Shown piece by piece: positions 50,943 through 62,497 of a stretch of DNA of 64,000 bases. The stretch lies in assembly GCF_002812805.1 (NCBI RefSeq), contig NZ_NMUM01000023.1, forward strand, positions 248,001 to 312,000. Reading direction: 5' to 3'. A program made the position numbers and the translations under genes. The notes below the pieces were generated by a model that searched no databases, was not told the DNA's origin, and was given only the letters and a program-made list of their open reading frames with translations. Each line of letters starts with the position of its first letter. Positions within the stretch are counted from its first letter, which is position 1. This stretch comes from Microbacterium lacus (lineage in GTDB: Bacteria > Actinomycetota > Actinomycetes > Actinomycetales > Microbacteriaceae).

Positions 50943-53023
50943 CGCGGGCTCCTCACCTTCAGAATGTGTACCGGCTCGGCGAAGGCATCGAGGCGGACAT
51001 AGTTGCGGTCGGTCCAGGTCCAGACGGCACCGGTGACAAGGTCTTCGACCTCGAAGGGCGCCCCGGGTTGGACGCCCCAGAGGGTCGTGTCGAGATAGAC
51101 CGTCGTCTCGCGGGCGGAATGGGGATCCACGTTCGCGACGACGATGATGGTGTCTGCCTGCCCGGCCGGTGAGAGGGCAGCGTCGAGGTGCTTCGAGTAG
51201 ACCAGGATCGCCTCGTCGTCGCTCCAATGGGTGCGGAGGTTGCGCAGCTGCTGCAGCGCAGGATGCTCGTTGCGCACGCGGTTGAGCATCCGCAGATACG
51301 GCGCGAGAGAGTCACCGGATGCCTCGGCACCGGCCCAGTCGCGCGTCTTGTACTCGTACTTCTCGTTGTCGAGGTTCTCTTCCGACCCCGGTCGGGCCAC
51401 GCTCTCGTAGAGCTCGTACCCGGCGTAGACGCCGTATGTGGGCGCAGCCGTCGCGGCGATCGCGGCACGGGTCTTGTAGCCGGCCCTGCCGCCGTACTGC
51501 AGGTATTCGGTCAGGATGTCGGGGGTGTTGACGAACAGGTTCGGACGCAAGAAGTCGGCCGTCTCGGTCGCCAGCCCGGTCAGGAACTCCTCGAGCTCTT
51601 CCTTGGTGTTGCGCCAGGTGAAGTACGTGTAGCTCTGCTGGAATCCCGCCATCGCGAGACCCTGCATGATCGCCGGGCGCGCGAACGCCTCGGCAAGGAA
51701 CACAACCCCGGGATGCTCCGCGTTCACGGTGCGGATCAGCCACTCCCAGAACTTCAACGGCTTGGTGTGGGGATTGTCGACGCGGAAGATCTCGACGCCT
51801 TGAGCGATCCAGTGCCGGATGACCCGCAGGGCCTCCGAGCGGATGCCCTCGTAGTCGTTGTCGAAGTTGATCGGGTAGATGTCCTGATACTTCTTCGGAG
51901 GATTCTCGGCATACGCGATCGAGCCATCAGGAAGGGTCGTGAACCATTCGGGATGCTCAGTGACCCAGGGGTGATCCGGCGACGCCTGCAGGGCGAAATC
52001 GATCGCGACCTCGATGCCCTCGGTTCGCGCAGCCTTCACGAATGCGCGGAAGTCGGACAGCGTCCCCAGGTCGGGGTGGACGGTGTCGTGCCCGCCTGCG
52101 GCGCCGCCGATCGCCCAGGGCGACCCGGGGTCGCCGGGCTCGGTGACGAGCGAATTGTTCCGTCCCTTCCGGTGCGTCTCGCCGATCGGGTGGATCGGGG
52201 GCAGGTACAGCACGTCGAAGCCCATCGCCGCGACCTCCGGCAGCCGCTTCATCGCCGTGCGGAAGGTGCCGCTCTTGACGCGTCCGTCCTTCAGCCGTTT
52301 GGCGCCTTCCGAGCGCGGGAAGAACTCGTACCAGGCGCCGACGCCCGCTCGGCGACGTTCGACGAGCAGTTCTCGTGTCGCACCGACGGTGACGAGCGAG
52401 GCGACCGGGCGGGCCGCGAAGGACGCGGCGATCGCGGCGTCCTGAACGATCAAGAGCGCGTCTTCGTCCGACACCTCGGGGTCGAGCAGACGAGCAGCGG
52501 ATGCCTGGAGCAGACGTCGCTCCGCAGCCGGTCGGGTGCGCTCGCGCCCCGCACCCTCGAACAGGTCCGAACCGATCCGGCGCATGAGCGGCGCATCCAC
52601 GCCCGCGGCGATCTTGAGGCTCGCGGCGTGCCGCCACGTGGCGTACTCATCCGCGAACGCTTCGAAGTGGAACGTCCACACACCCTCTTCGAGCGGGGCG
52701 ACAAGCACCTGCCAGCGATCGAATCCGTCCTCCAGCGCCGTGAGCCGGTGCAGCGATTCGTCGCCGCTCGGCGAGAAGAGGCGCAGGTGCACGCCGATGC
52801 GGTCGTGTCCCTCACGGAACGCCGTGACGATGAACGGAACGACCTCGGTCGCGTAGGCCCTCGGCCGGTACTGATCACCCGGCACGGAAGGTCGCGGCTG
52901 GAACATCGGGATGCGGCCGGCGGCCGTGATGTGCTCATCGGGCCACGCGCTGGCGGGGCGGACGGGGAGAGCGGCGGCACTGCGCCACGCTCGGGGGACA
53001 GCATTCACAGAAGGGGCAGCCAC
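50939..53023 (-). CDS. glgE: Alpha-1,4-glucan:maltose-1-phosphate maltosyltransferase
   Basis: 694 aa GH13_3 enzyme, a hallmark of actinobacteria. The N-terminal domain is followed by the barrel with GFDVLYLPPIHPIG, DFALQASPDHPWVTEHPEWF, VEIFRVDNPHTKP (nucleophile Asp) and VVFLAEAFARP (acid Glu). It adds maltosyl units from maltose-1-phosphate to growing glucan. GTG 53023 has a TAGGTT -10 box ending six bases upstream, so the transcript is probably leaderless. First gene of glgE-glgB. TreS and Pep2, which make maltose-1-phosphate, are not in the window. Confidence 0.96.
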   Translation of the reverse strand: MAAPSVNAVPRAWRSAAALPVRPASAWPDEHITAAGRIPMFQPRPSVPGDQYRPRAYATEVVPFIVTAFREGHDRIGVHLRLFSPSGDESLHRLTALEDGFDRWQVLVAPLEEGVWTFHFEAFADEYATWRHAASLKIAAGVDAPLMRRIGSDLFEGAGRERTRPAAERRLLQASAARLLDPEVSDEDALLIVQDAAIAASFAARPVASLVTVGATRELLVERRRAGVGAWYEFFPRSEGAKRLKDGRVKSGTFRTAMKRLPEVAAMGFDVLYLPPIHPIGETHRKGRNNSLVTEPGDPGSPWAIGGAAGGHDTVHPDLGTLSDFRAFVKAARTEGIEVAIDFALQASPDHPWVTEHPEWFTTLPDGSIAYAENPPKKYQDIYPINFDNDYEGIRSEALRVIRHWIAQGVEIFRVDNPHTKPLKFWEWLIRTVNAEHPGVVFLAEAFARPAIMQGLAMAGFQQSYTYFTWRNTKEELEEFLTGLATETADFLRPNLFVNTPDILTEYLQYGGRAGYKTRAAIAATAAPTYGVYAGYELYESVARPGSEENLDNEKYEYKTRDWAGAEASGDSLAPYLRMLNRVRNEHPALQQLRNLRTHWSDDEAILVYSKHLDAALSPAGQADTIIVVANVDPHSARETTVYLDTTLWGVQPGAPFEVEDLVTGAVWTWTDRNYVRLDAFAEPVHILKVRSPR

Positions 53024-53029
53024 ACCCCG

Positions 53030-53035
53030 AACCTA
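53030..53035 (-). promoter_or_regulatory. Leaderless-type -10 box of glgE
   Basis: On the minus strand TAGGTT ends six bases before GTG 53023. Confidence 0.4.
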
Positions 53036-53084
53036 CCTTGCATGCCGAGGTGAGGATACGCCTTGCGCGGCCCGCCGAACGGTG

Positions 53085-55166
53085 TTATTCGGCGCGGAAG
53101 AGCCGCATCGAGGTGCCCGGCAGAGGCACGATGTCGCCGGGTTCGAAGGTCTGCTCGACGTCGCTCGGCCGCTCGTCGATCGACGACCACATTTCGACGT
53201 AGCGGGTGACGCCGTCGATGTCCGGCAGCGTGACATCGATGGGGGACTCATTGCCGTGCACCATGAGCAGGATTCGGTTGAAGGCCTCGTGTTCCGGGGT
53301 GGACGCCGCGACGTACTGGATCGTCCTGTGCGCCGGATTCGTCCAGCGGTCGATCGACATCATCGCGCCGCTCTCGTCGTACCAGTCCATGACGGATGCC
53401 GAGGGTGTCGGCCGGTCCTGAACGGCGAACCGGCTGGGCCGGAGGGCAGGGTTCTCGCCGCGCAGGGTGATGAGCCGGCGGACGTGCTCCTGCAGATCCT
53501 TCTGCCACTCGGCGTGGTCCCACGACAACCAGGTCAGGGCCGAGTCGTGGCAGTACGCGTTGTTGTTGCCGCGCTGCGTGCGACCGAATTCATCCCCGGC
53601 CGTAAGCATCGGGATCCCCGACGAGAGCAGCAGGGTTCCCAGCAGATTGCGCATGGCCTTGCGACGCGTGGCGAGGATCTGCGGATCGTCGGTCGGGCCC
53701 TCGGCACCGTGGTTGAACGAGCGGTTGGTGTCCGCGCCGTCACGGTTCTGTTCGCCGTTTGCGAGGTTGTGCTTGACGTCGTATGAGACGAGATCTCGGA
53801 GCGTGAAACCGTCGTGGGCGGTGACGAAGTTGACGCTCGCGAGTGGTCCGCGCTCGTGCGAGAACGTGTTCGACGAGCCGGCGAGGCGCGTTGCGAAACC
53901 GCCGATCCCGACCGGGGCAGTCGAGGCCCGGCGCGCGTAATCGACGTCGGAGAGCCAGAAGTTGCGGACGCGGTCGCGGTAACGGTCGTTCCACTCGCTC
54001 CAGCCGGTCCCGAAGTTGCCGGTCTGCCAGCCGCCCATGCCGACATCCCAGGGCTCGGCGATCATCTTCACGTCGGCGAGCGCCGGGTCGTCCATGATCG
54101 TCTGCAGCAGGGGATGGTCGGGGGTGAAGTGGTGCTGCGCGTCGCGGCCGAGGGTCGCAGCAAGGTCGAAGCGGAACCCATCGATCTGCAGGTCGTTCGC
54201 CCAATACCGGAGCGAATCGAGGATGAGTCGCGCCGCAGCATCCGTCGCTGTGTTCACCGCGTTGCCGCATCCGGTCTCATCGACGTAGGTGCCGTCGTCG
54301 AGTTGGCGGTAATACGAACGGTTGTCGATGCCGCGGAAGCTCGAACGCGGACCCCCGACACCCTCTTCGGCGGTGTGGTTGTAGACGACATCGAGGATGA
54401 CCTCGAGACCGGCCTCGTGCAGCAACCGAACCATGCCCTTGAACTCGCGCAGGATCGCCTCGGGGCCCTCACGCCTGCTCGCCTCGGTGGCGTAGGCGGC
54501 GTGCGGGGTGAAGAAGTTGAGGGTGTTGTAGCCCCAGTAGTTGCTGAGCCCGAGCTGGTGCAGCCGCGGTTCGCTCGCGAATGCGTGGACCGGCAGCAAC
54601 TCGACGCTCGTCACGCCGAGCCCCACGAGATACTCGATCATCGCCGGGTTGGCGAGCCCGGCGTAGGTGCCGTGCAGCGCAGGCGGAACCGCGGGGTGAC
54701 GCTTCGTCAGGCCCTTGAGGTGCCCCTCGTAGATGACGGTTCGATCGAGGGGAACGCGTGGTTTTGCGACTCCGCCCCAGTCGAAGGATCCGTCGAGAGC
54801 AACAGAGCGCCAGTCGCTGAAACCACCCGACACCAGGCCGCGAGCGTATGGGTCGAGCAGAAGGGTACGGGGGTTGAAGGTGTTGCCGGGCCCGGCAGGA
54901 CCGCTGACCCGAATGGCATAGCGCGTGCCGGGGCGGAGCAGCGGTGTCGTGACCTCCCACACCGACCCGCCGGCAAGGCGCAGGGGGAGGGTCTCGACGA
55001 TCCAGTCGAGGTCTGTGTCGTCGAACACGACGAGGTCCATGCCGTCGGCGTGACCCGACCAGACGCGGAGGCGACCGCCCTCCGAGGTGTAGGTGACGCC
55101 GAGGTCATCGAGCGCGGGCGAGAGGAGCCCAGCGGGCGCGTCGGTCGTCGGTGTCGGGCTGACCAT
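53085..55166 (-). CDS. glgX: Glycogen debranching enzyme GlgX
   Basis: 693 aa GH13 isoamylase-type enzyme that removes alpha-1,6 branches. A CBM48-like N-terminal domain precedes the barrel, with VILDVVYNHTAEEG, QIDGFRFDLAATLGRD (nucleophile Asp), MIAEPWDVGMGGWQTG (acid Glu) and FVTAHDGFTLRDLVSYD. The N-rich loop FGRTQRGNNNAYCHD is typical of GlgX. ATG 55166 has a leaderless -10 box (TAGGGT) seven bases upstream. It lies 61 bases upstream of glgE on the same strand, giving separate but linked units of alpha-glucan turnover. Confidence 0.95.
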   Translation of the reverse strand: MVSPTPTTDAPAGLLSPALDDLGVTYTSEGGRLRVWSGHADGMDLVVFDDTDLDWIVETLPLRLAGGSVWEVTTPLLRPGTRYAIRVSGPAGPGNTFNPRTLLLDPYARGLVSGGFSDWRSVALDGSFDWGGVAKPRVPLDRTVIYEGHLKGLTKRHPAVPPALHGTYAGLANPAMIEYLVGLGVTSVELLPVHAFASEPRLHQLGLSNYWGYNTLNFFTPHAAYATEASRREGPEAILREFKGMVRLLHEAGLEVILDVVYNHTAEEGVGGPRSSFRGIDNRSYYRQLDDGTYVDETGCGNAVNTATDAAARLILDSLRYWANDLQIDGFRFDLAATLGRDAQHHFTPDHPLLQTIMDDPALADVKMIAEPWDVGMGGWQTGNFGTGWSEWNDRYRDRVRNFWLSDVDYARRASTAPVGIGGFATRLAGSSNTFSHERGPLASVNFVTAHDGFTLRDLVSYDVKHNLANGEQNRDGADTNRSFNHGAEGPTDDPQILATRRKAMRNLLGTLLLSSGIPMLTAGDEFGRTQRGNNNAYCHDSALTWLSWDHAEWQKDLQEHVRRLITLRGENPALRPSRFAVQDRPTPSASVMDWYDESGAMMSIDRWTNPAHRTIQYVAASTPEHEAFNRILLMVHGNESPIDVTLPDIDGVTRYVEMWSSIDERPSDVEQTFEPGDIVPLPGTSMRLFRAE

Positions 55167-55173
55167 GGGGATA

Positions 55174-55179
55174 ACCCTA
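55174..55179 (-). promoter_or_regulatory. Leaderless-type -10 box of glgX
   Basis: On the minus strand TAGGGT ends seven bases before ATG 55166. Confidence 0.4.
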
Positions 55180-55221
55180 ACCAGCACGTGAGTCCGGCGG
55201 GTTACGCGGGAGGCGGGTGGC

Positions 55222-55246
55222 GGCCCCTGAGCCTGTCGAAGGGTCC
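55222..55246 (+). repeat. Single copy of the 25-bp palindromic repeat
   Basis: The copy matches the family consensus with GGCCCCTGAGC at the left and TGTCGAAGGGTCC at the right. It lies between divergent glgX and the cysteine desulfurase gene, so it is not confined to terminator positions. Confidence 0.8.
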
Positions 55247-55268
55247 GACCGTGTGTGAGAGTTGTGGG

Positions 55269-56468
55269 GTGAACGCCTACCTCGACCACGCGGCGACGAC
55301 CCCTCTGCGGGCCGAGGCGCGTGCGGCGTGGATCGATGCATCCGAGATCGTCGGCAACGCGTCGTCGATCCACGGCGCCGGTCAGGATGCGCGGCGGCTG
55401 CTCGAGGACGCTCGCGACCGTCTGGCGACCGCTCTGGGGTGCGAACCGATCGAGGTCGTGTTCACGTCGGGTGGCACCGAGTCGATCAATCTGGCTCTCG
55501 TCGGCTTGCTGCGCGCCCGCCGCGCGGCGACGGGGCGGAACCTGATGGTCGTGCCCGACGGCGAGCACCACGCCACGCTCGACACCGTCCGCTGGCTCAC
55601 GTCGAGCGGCGAGGCAGAGGTCCGTTGGGTGCCGATCGATGCGAATGCCCGGGTCGACCTGGCGGCCTGGCGTGCGGCACTTGCGGACGAACGCGCCGCC
55701 GTGGTCACCCTCCTCGGGGCCAACAACGAGGTCGGCTCGCTACAGCCCGTGGCCGAGGCATCCGCGATCGCCGCGGATGCGGGAGTCCCGCTGCATATCG
55801 ATGCGGTCGGCACCTTCGGGCACGTGCCCCTCTCGTTCCACGAGCTGCGCGCGGACGCTCGCGGAGGCGCCGGGCTCGTGGCGCTGAGCGTTTCGGCCCA
55901 CAAGGTCGGCGGGCCGGTCGGCGTCGGGGCGCTCGTCGTGTCGCGCCACGTCACGCTCGAGGCGCTGCTGCACGGAGGCGGGCAGCAGCGGGGTCTTCGC
56001 GCAGGGACCCAGGATGTCGCGGGCGCGGTTGCCTTTTCGGTCGCCGCCGAGCTCGCCGTGGCGGAGTTGGCAGCGGAGGCCCGGCGGGTCGCGTCGCTCC
56101 GCGACACGCTCGAGGAGGGTCTGCGGGCGGCGATCCCCGACCTTGTGGTGTCTGCGGCCGACGTGGATCGTCTGCCCGGACACCTGCACGTCGTTCTTCC
56201 CGGTGCACAGGGCGATTCACTCTTGTTGCTGCTCGATGCGGCCGGTGTAGCGGTGTCGACCGGATCGGCCTGCCAGGCGGGTGTGCCCGAGCCATCCCAT
56301 GTGCTTCTTGCGATGGGCATCGCGCCCGACGTCGCCGCGGGCGCCCTGCGCTTCACCCTGGGGCGGACGTCGACGCGGGCCGATGTGGACGCGCTTCTCG
56401 CCGTCCTCCCCGCGGCGTACGACCGTGCCCGGCGCGCGGGTCTGTCGTCCCGCACCCCGCGCGCCTGA
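55269..56468 (+). CDS. Cysteine desulfurase (IscS/NifS class)
   Basis: 399 aa PLP enzyme taking sulfur from cysteine. It starts with the family-typical AYLDHAATTPLRAEA. The PLP lysine is in SVSAHKVGGPVGVGAL, and the persulfide cysteine lies in STGSACQAGVPEPSHV. It precedes mnmA and most likely donates the sulfur MnmA puts on tRNA, a known pairing. GTG 55269 is chosen by the family start; the ribosome binding site is weak. It is separated from mnmA by a strong hairpin (56483-56541). Confidence 0.93.
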   Translation: MNAYLDHAATTPLRAEARAAWIDASEIVGNASSIHGAGQDARRLLEDARDRLATALGCEPIEVVFTSGGTESINLALVGLLRARRAATGRNLMVVPDGEHHATLDTVRWLTSSGEAEVRWVPIDANARVDLAAWRAALADERAAVVTLLGANNEVGSLQPVAEASAIAADAGVPLHIDAVGTFGHVPLSFHELRADARGGAGLVALSVSAHKVGGPVGVGALVVSRHVTLEALLHGGGQQRGLRAGTQDVAGAVAFSVAAELAVAELAAEARRVASLRDTLEEGLRAAIPDLVVSAADVDRLPGHLHVVLPGAQGDSLLLLLDAAGVAVSTGSACQAGVPEPSHVLLAMGIAPDVAAGALRFTLGRTSTRADVDALLAVLPAAYDRARRAGLSSRTPRA

Positions 56469-56482
56469 GCCCGCAGGCGACG

Positions 56483-56541
56483 CTCGGCTGTCGCACATCG
56501 ATGCTCCCGACCCGGCTGCGCGTCGATGTGCGACAGCGGAG
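56483..56541. repeat. Strong hairpin between the desulfurase gene and mnmA
   Basis: Arms 56483-56503 and 56521-56541 match at 19 of 21 positions; the core GCTGTCGCACATCGA is perfect. It starts 15 bases after the desulfurase stop. There is no U-run. A related imperfect hairpin is at 7056-7110. Confidence 0.8.
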
Positions 56542-56566
56542 CGGACCCGTACGGAGGGGCCCCGCG

Positions 56567-56572
56567 TAGAAT
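56567..56572 (+). promoter_or_regulatory. Leaderless-type -10 box of mnmA
   Basis: TAGAAT ends six bases before ATG 56579, a near-ideal hexamer at the leaderless distance. Confidence 0.5.
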
Positions 56573-56578
56573 CGACGG

Positions 56579-57712
56579 ATGCGTGTTTTGGCGGCGATGA
56601 GCGGCGGGGTGGATTCCGCGGTGGCTGCCGCGCGCGCGGTCGACGCGGGCCACGAGGTCACCGGCGTGCATCTCGCTCTTTCCCGGGCCGGCGGAACGCT
56701 CCGCGCCGGAAGCCGCGGATGCTGCACCATCGAGGACGCGATGGACGCCCGCCGCGCGGCCGACCGCCTCGGCATCCCGTTCTACGTGTGGGACTTCTCG
56801 GAGCGCTTCCGGGACGACGTCATCGAGGACTTCGTCAACGAGTACGCCGCGGGCCGCACACCGAACCCGTGCATGCGCTGCAACGAGCGGATCAAGTTCG
56901 CCGCGGTCCTCGAGAAGGCGCTCGACCTCGGCTTCGACGCGGTGGTCACGGGGCATTACGCGATTGTCGGGCCGGGAGCATCCGGCGAACTCGAGCTGCA
57001 CCGCGCCAGCGACGCGGCGAAGGATCAGTCCTACGTGCTGGGCGTGCTGACGGCCGAACAACTGCCGCACACACTCTTCCCGCTCGGCGAGACCCCCACC
57101 AAGGCGCTCGTGCGGGCCGAGGCTGAGGCACGAGGGCTGACCGTGGCTCAGAAGCCGGACAGTCACGACATCTGCTTCATCCCGGACGGCGACACGCGCG
57201 GGTGGTTGGCCGATCGGGTCGGCACGGCTCCCGGCGACATCGTCGACGCATCCGGTGCCGTCGTCGGTGCTCACGAGGGGGCGCATGCCTTCACGGTCGG
57301 GCAGCGTCGCGGACTCGCGCTCGGCGTGCCCGCAGCGGACGGTAAGCCCCGGTTCGTTCTCGAGGTGCGTCCGGTGTCCAACACGGTCGTCGTCGGGCCG
57401 CGCGAGGCGCTCGCGATCGCCGAGATCTCGGGCGACCGCTTCACGTGGGCGGGTTCTGCAGCTCTGTCCGTCGGCTCGGATCTGGCGTGCCACGTTCAGA
57501 TCCGCGCGCATGCGGATCCCGTGCCCGCGACGCTGAGTTTCGTGGCGAGTTCCGACGTGGACGGCGATGGGATGCCGCGACTCGTGGTGCGCCCGGACGT
57601 GCCCCTCGATGGTGTCGCCCCTGGCCAGACCGCGGTGCTGTACGCCGGCACGCGCGTGCTCGGACAGTTCACGATCGACCGCACGGTCTCGGCGGTGCCG
57701 GCGGGTGTCTGA
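56579..57712 (+). CDS. mnmA: tRNA-specific 2-thiouridylase MnmA
   Basis: 377 aa. It thiolates U34 of Lys, Glu and Gln tRNAs. The PP-loop is [14 protein letters not shown]. The catalytic cysteines are in [12 protein letters not shown] and [11 protein letters not shown]. The middle segment [11 protein letters not shown] and the C-terminal [10 protein letters not shown] are typical. ATG 56579 is set by the family start and the -10 box. Its sulfur presumably comes from the cysteine desulfurase encoded just upstream. GC pair RGCCT near residue 50 is a minor variation. Confidence 0.95.
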   Translation: MRVLAAMSGGVDSAVAAARAVDAGHEVTGVHLALSRAGGTLRAGSRGCCTIEDAMDARRAADRLGIPFYVWDFSERFRDDVIEDFVNEYAAGRTPNPCMRCNERIKFAAVLEKALDLGFDAVVTGHYAIVGPGASGELELHRASDAAKDQSYVLGVLTAEQLPHTLFPLGETPTKALVRAEAEARGLTVAQKPDSHDICFIPDGDTRGWLADRVGTAPGDIVDASGAVVGAHEGAHAFTVGQRRGLALGVPAADGKPRFVLEVRPVSNTVVVGPREALAIAEISGDRFTWAGSAALSVGSDLACHVQIRAHADPVPATLSFVASSDVDGDGMPRLVVRPDVPLDGVAPGQTAVLYAGTRVLGQFTIDRTVSAVPAGV

Positions 57713-57806
57713 CCCGCTGCAGCCGCACCGTGCTGCATCCGCTCGCGCCGTAGCGCGCGCTGCCACGGCGCTGGCGGGCAAGCGGACGGATGTCGGGGGC
57801 CGAACC

Positions 57807-60173
<2,367 letters not shown>

Positions 60174-60185
60174 GTGTCGTACCTA

Positions 60186-60217
60186 TGTTCTACTCTCGTC
60201 GAAACGAGAGGGGAACA
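60186..60217 (+). promoter_or_regulatory. Palindrome covering the ribosome binding site of the DUF4262 gene
   Basis: TGTTC (60186-60190) pairs with GAACA (60213-60217), and CTCTCGT (60193-60199) pairs with ACGAGAG (60204-60210), around a CGAA loop. The palindrome ends two bases before ATG 60220 and includes the GAGGGG ribosome binding site. It could be an operator or an RNA hairpin that blocks translation. Confidence 0.6.
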
Positions 60218-60219
60218 AC

Positions 60220-60711
60220 ATGTCATCGAATTCGGATCTCGAGATCCAGGCATGGCTCGACCAGGAAGACGAGCACACGGCACAGATCATTCGTGCCCAC
60301 GGCGTCTACCTGCAGTACGTCGGAGGCGACAGCAAGCATCGCGAAGCATCGTTCGCCTACACAGTGGGACTCTTCGGCGTCGGTCATCCGGAGTTGCTGA
60401 TCGTCGGAGTAGGACCGAACACGGCATCGGGGGTCCTGAACGAGGTGTCGGCGATGATCAGAGGCGGCCGCAATATTGTCGCGGGCGAGATGCTGTCATT
60501 CACGGATTGGCCGCATCGGGTCGTGGCCGAGGTCGTGCCCAACCCGGGTGAGATCGCATTCGCGGCCAACCGCTTCTATCAGCGGCCCGCGGAAGCATCC
60601 GTGCCTCTCCTGCAGCTCACCTACGACGACAAGAGCGGGCGATTCCCCTGGGAAGACGGCTACGCGAATGCGCCGTGGGTTCAGCCGCGTCCGGGGGAGC
60701 TCCGCGCGTAG
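60220..60711 (+). CDS. DUF4262 family protein
   Basis: 163 aa, soluble. The family pattern is visible: FAYTVGLFGVGHPELLIVGVG near residue 46, the ASGVLNEVSAMIRGGRNIVAGE segment, and the closing QLTYDDKSGRFPWEDGYANAPW. DUF4262 has no established function. The gene is convergent with the acyl-CoA synthetase and stands alone. A palindrome lies over its ribosome binding site, so expression is probably conditional. ATG 60220 is the only sensible start. Confidence 0.88.
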   Translation: MSSNSDLEIQAWLDQEDEHTAQIIRAHGVYLQYVGGDSKHREASFAYTVGLFGVGHPELLIVGVGPNTASGVLNEVSAMIRGGRNIVAGEMLSFTDWPHRVVAEVVPNPGEIAFAANRFYQRPAEASVPLLQLTYDDKSGRFPWEDGYANAPWVQPRPGELRA

Positions 60712-60725
60712 CGGCGAATTTCGAG

Positions 60726-62429
60726 CTAGCGCCCGGTCGTGAGCTGGAGCAGCGATTCGCGCACCTGTCGGCGCAGAACCTTGCCGATCAGGGACTTGGG
60801 GAGCTCGTCAACGACGAAGATCCGGCGGGGAACCTTGTAGGGCGTCAGGATGCCGCGGGCGAATTCGCGCACGGACTCCTCATCCAGAGTGGCACCCGCT
60901 ACAGGGACGATCGCGGCGACGACCTCTTCACCCGAGTGCTCGCTCGGAAGACCCACGACCGCGGCATCCTCGACCTGGTGGTGCTGGCGGAGCGCAATCT
61001 CGACCTCGGTCGGGGCGACGTTGAACCCACCCGTGATGATGAGCTCCTTGATGCGATCGACGATCCGGACGAACCCCGCATCGTCGATCGTGACGATGTC
61101 TCCGGTGCGGAACCACCCGTCCACGAACACCTTGTCGGTCTCTTCGGGCTTGCCGTAGTAGCCGCCGAATACCTGGGGACCGCGGACGAGCAGTTCGCCC
61201 CGCTCACCGGCGGGCACATCACGGGTGGGCTCATCGGGGTCGACGACCCGGCACTCGGTACCGGGGAGCGGCAGACCCACGGTTCCCGGCACCCGGTTGT
61301 CGGCGACGGGGTTCGCCATCAGAACGGGGGAGCACTCGCTCAGACCGTACCCCTCGACGAGGTATCCACCCGAGGTGGCCTCGAACGGCACCACGAGGTC
61401 ATGGGGCAGCGCCATCGCGCCGGAGATCGCGACCTCGGTTCCGTCGAGCGAGACTCCCTGCTCGAGTGCGGCCTTCAGCAGGCGATCGGCGATGGGCGGC
61501 ACGAGGGGGAGGAACGTCGCCGGATGCTTCTTGGTGACCGCAAGCACCATGTCCGGGTCGAAACGCGGGAACAGCACGAGCCGCGCGCCCATCGACATCG
61601 CGAAGGTCAGGCACAGGGTGAGGCCGTAGGCGTGGAACATCGGAAGGACGGCGTAGACAACGCATCCTTCACCTCGCCGGATCGACGGGACCCAGGCCCG
61701 CGATTGTGCGGCATTCGAGAGCAGATTGCGGTGAGTCAACGAGGCGCCCTTCGGGGTTCCCGTCGTGCCACTCGTGTATTGGATGATGGCCAGATCGTCG
61801 GTCTCGGGTTTCGCGACGGTCGCGGGGAGGGGGGCGGCCGCGACGATGCTCTCCCACGGCACCGTGCCGCGCACCCGTGTGGTGAGCGCGGCGCGCGCCT
61901 CGCGTGCCCTGCTGATCGGCAGCTTGAGCGCGAATCGCGTGCGCGCGGGCATGGCGCGCGTGACGTCGACCGAGACGATCGTCTGCACCGCCAGGTCGGC
62001 GGGGAACTCCTGAACGGACTGCACGACCTTGTTCCAGACGATCGCGTGCACGGCGCCGTGGTCTTCGAACTGTTTGCGCAGTTCTCGCGGCGTGTAGAGC
62101 GGGTTGTGTTCCACGACGACGGCCCCGAGCCGCAGCACGGCGTAGAACGCGACGATGTGCTGCGGACAGTTCGGCAGCACGATCGCTACCGGATCACCGC
62201 GCTTGACGCCCTGTGCGCGCAGGCCCGCAGCCGCACGCTCGATCTGCTGCTGAAGGTCGCGGTATGACGTGGTGCGTCCGAAAAACTGCAGGGCCGGAGC
62301 ATCCGGATAATCGCGTGCGGATGCCTCGACGATGTCGACGAGCGAACCGCTCACCGGGTCCAAGTCGCTCGGAACTCCCTCGGCGTAGCTCTGAATCCAC
62401 GGTCTGGGCGGCTCATACGTCGTCGTCAT
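60726..62429 (-). CDS. Long-chain fatty acid--CoA ligase (FadD-like)
   Basis: 567 aa ANL-superfamily adenylating enzyme. The AMP-binding motif is IIQYTSGTTGTPKGASLTH. Other conserved blocks are GYGLSECSPV, WFRTGDIVTIDDAGFVRIVDR and the C-terminal lysine in PKSLIGKVLRRQ. It activates fatty acids to acyl-CoA through acyl-AMP. The long-chain substrate is inferred from overall similarity. ATG 62429 has a TAGGCT -10 box six bases upstream, so it is probably leaderless. It is divergent from gatC and has no operon partner. Confidence 0.9.
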   Translation of the reverse strand: MTTTYEPPRPWIQSYAEGVPSDLDPVSGSLVDIVEASARDYPDAPALQFFGRTTSYRDLQQQIERAAAGLRAQGVKRGDPVAIVLPNCPQHIVAFYAVLRLGAVVVEHNPLYTPRELRKQFEDHGAVHAIVWNKVVQSVQEFPADLAVQTIVSVDVTRAMPARTRFALKLPISRAREARAALTTRVRGTVPWESIVAAAPLPATVAKPETDDLAIIQYTSGTTGTPKGASLTHRNLLSNAAQSRAWVPSIRRGEGCVVYAVLPMFHAYGLTLCLTFAMSMGARLVLFPRFDPDMVLAVTKKHPATFLPLVPPIADRLLKAALEQGVSLDGTEVAISGAMALPHDLVVPFEATSGGYLVEGYGLSECSPVLMANPVADNRVPGTVGLPLPGTECRVVDPDEPTRDVPAGERGELLVRGPQVFGGYYGKPEETDKVFVDGWFRTGDIVTIDDAGFVRIVDRIKELIITGGFNVAPTEVEIALRQHHQVEDAAVVGLPSEHSGEEVVAAIVPVAGATLDEESVREFARGILTPYKVPRRIFVVDELPKSLIGKVLRRQVRESLLQLTTGR

Positions 62430-62435
62430 GTTGTC

Positions 62436-62441
62436 AGCCTA
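62436..62441 (-). promoter_or_regulatory. Leaderless-type -10 box of the acyl-CoA ligase gene
   Basis: On the minus strand TAGGCT ends six bases before ATG 62429. Confidence 0.4.
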
Positions 62442-62485
62442 TTGCCGTGCACCAGGCGCGGACGGGGCGGGGCGAGGGCGCCGCC

Positions 62486-62491
62486 TAGAAT
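62486..62491 (+). promoter_or_regulatory. Leaderless-type -10 box of gatC
   Basis: TAGAAT ends six bases before GTG 62498. Confidence 0.5.
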
Positions 62492-62497
62492 AGGGCA

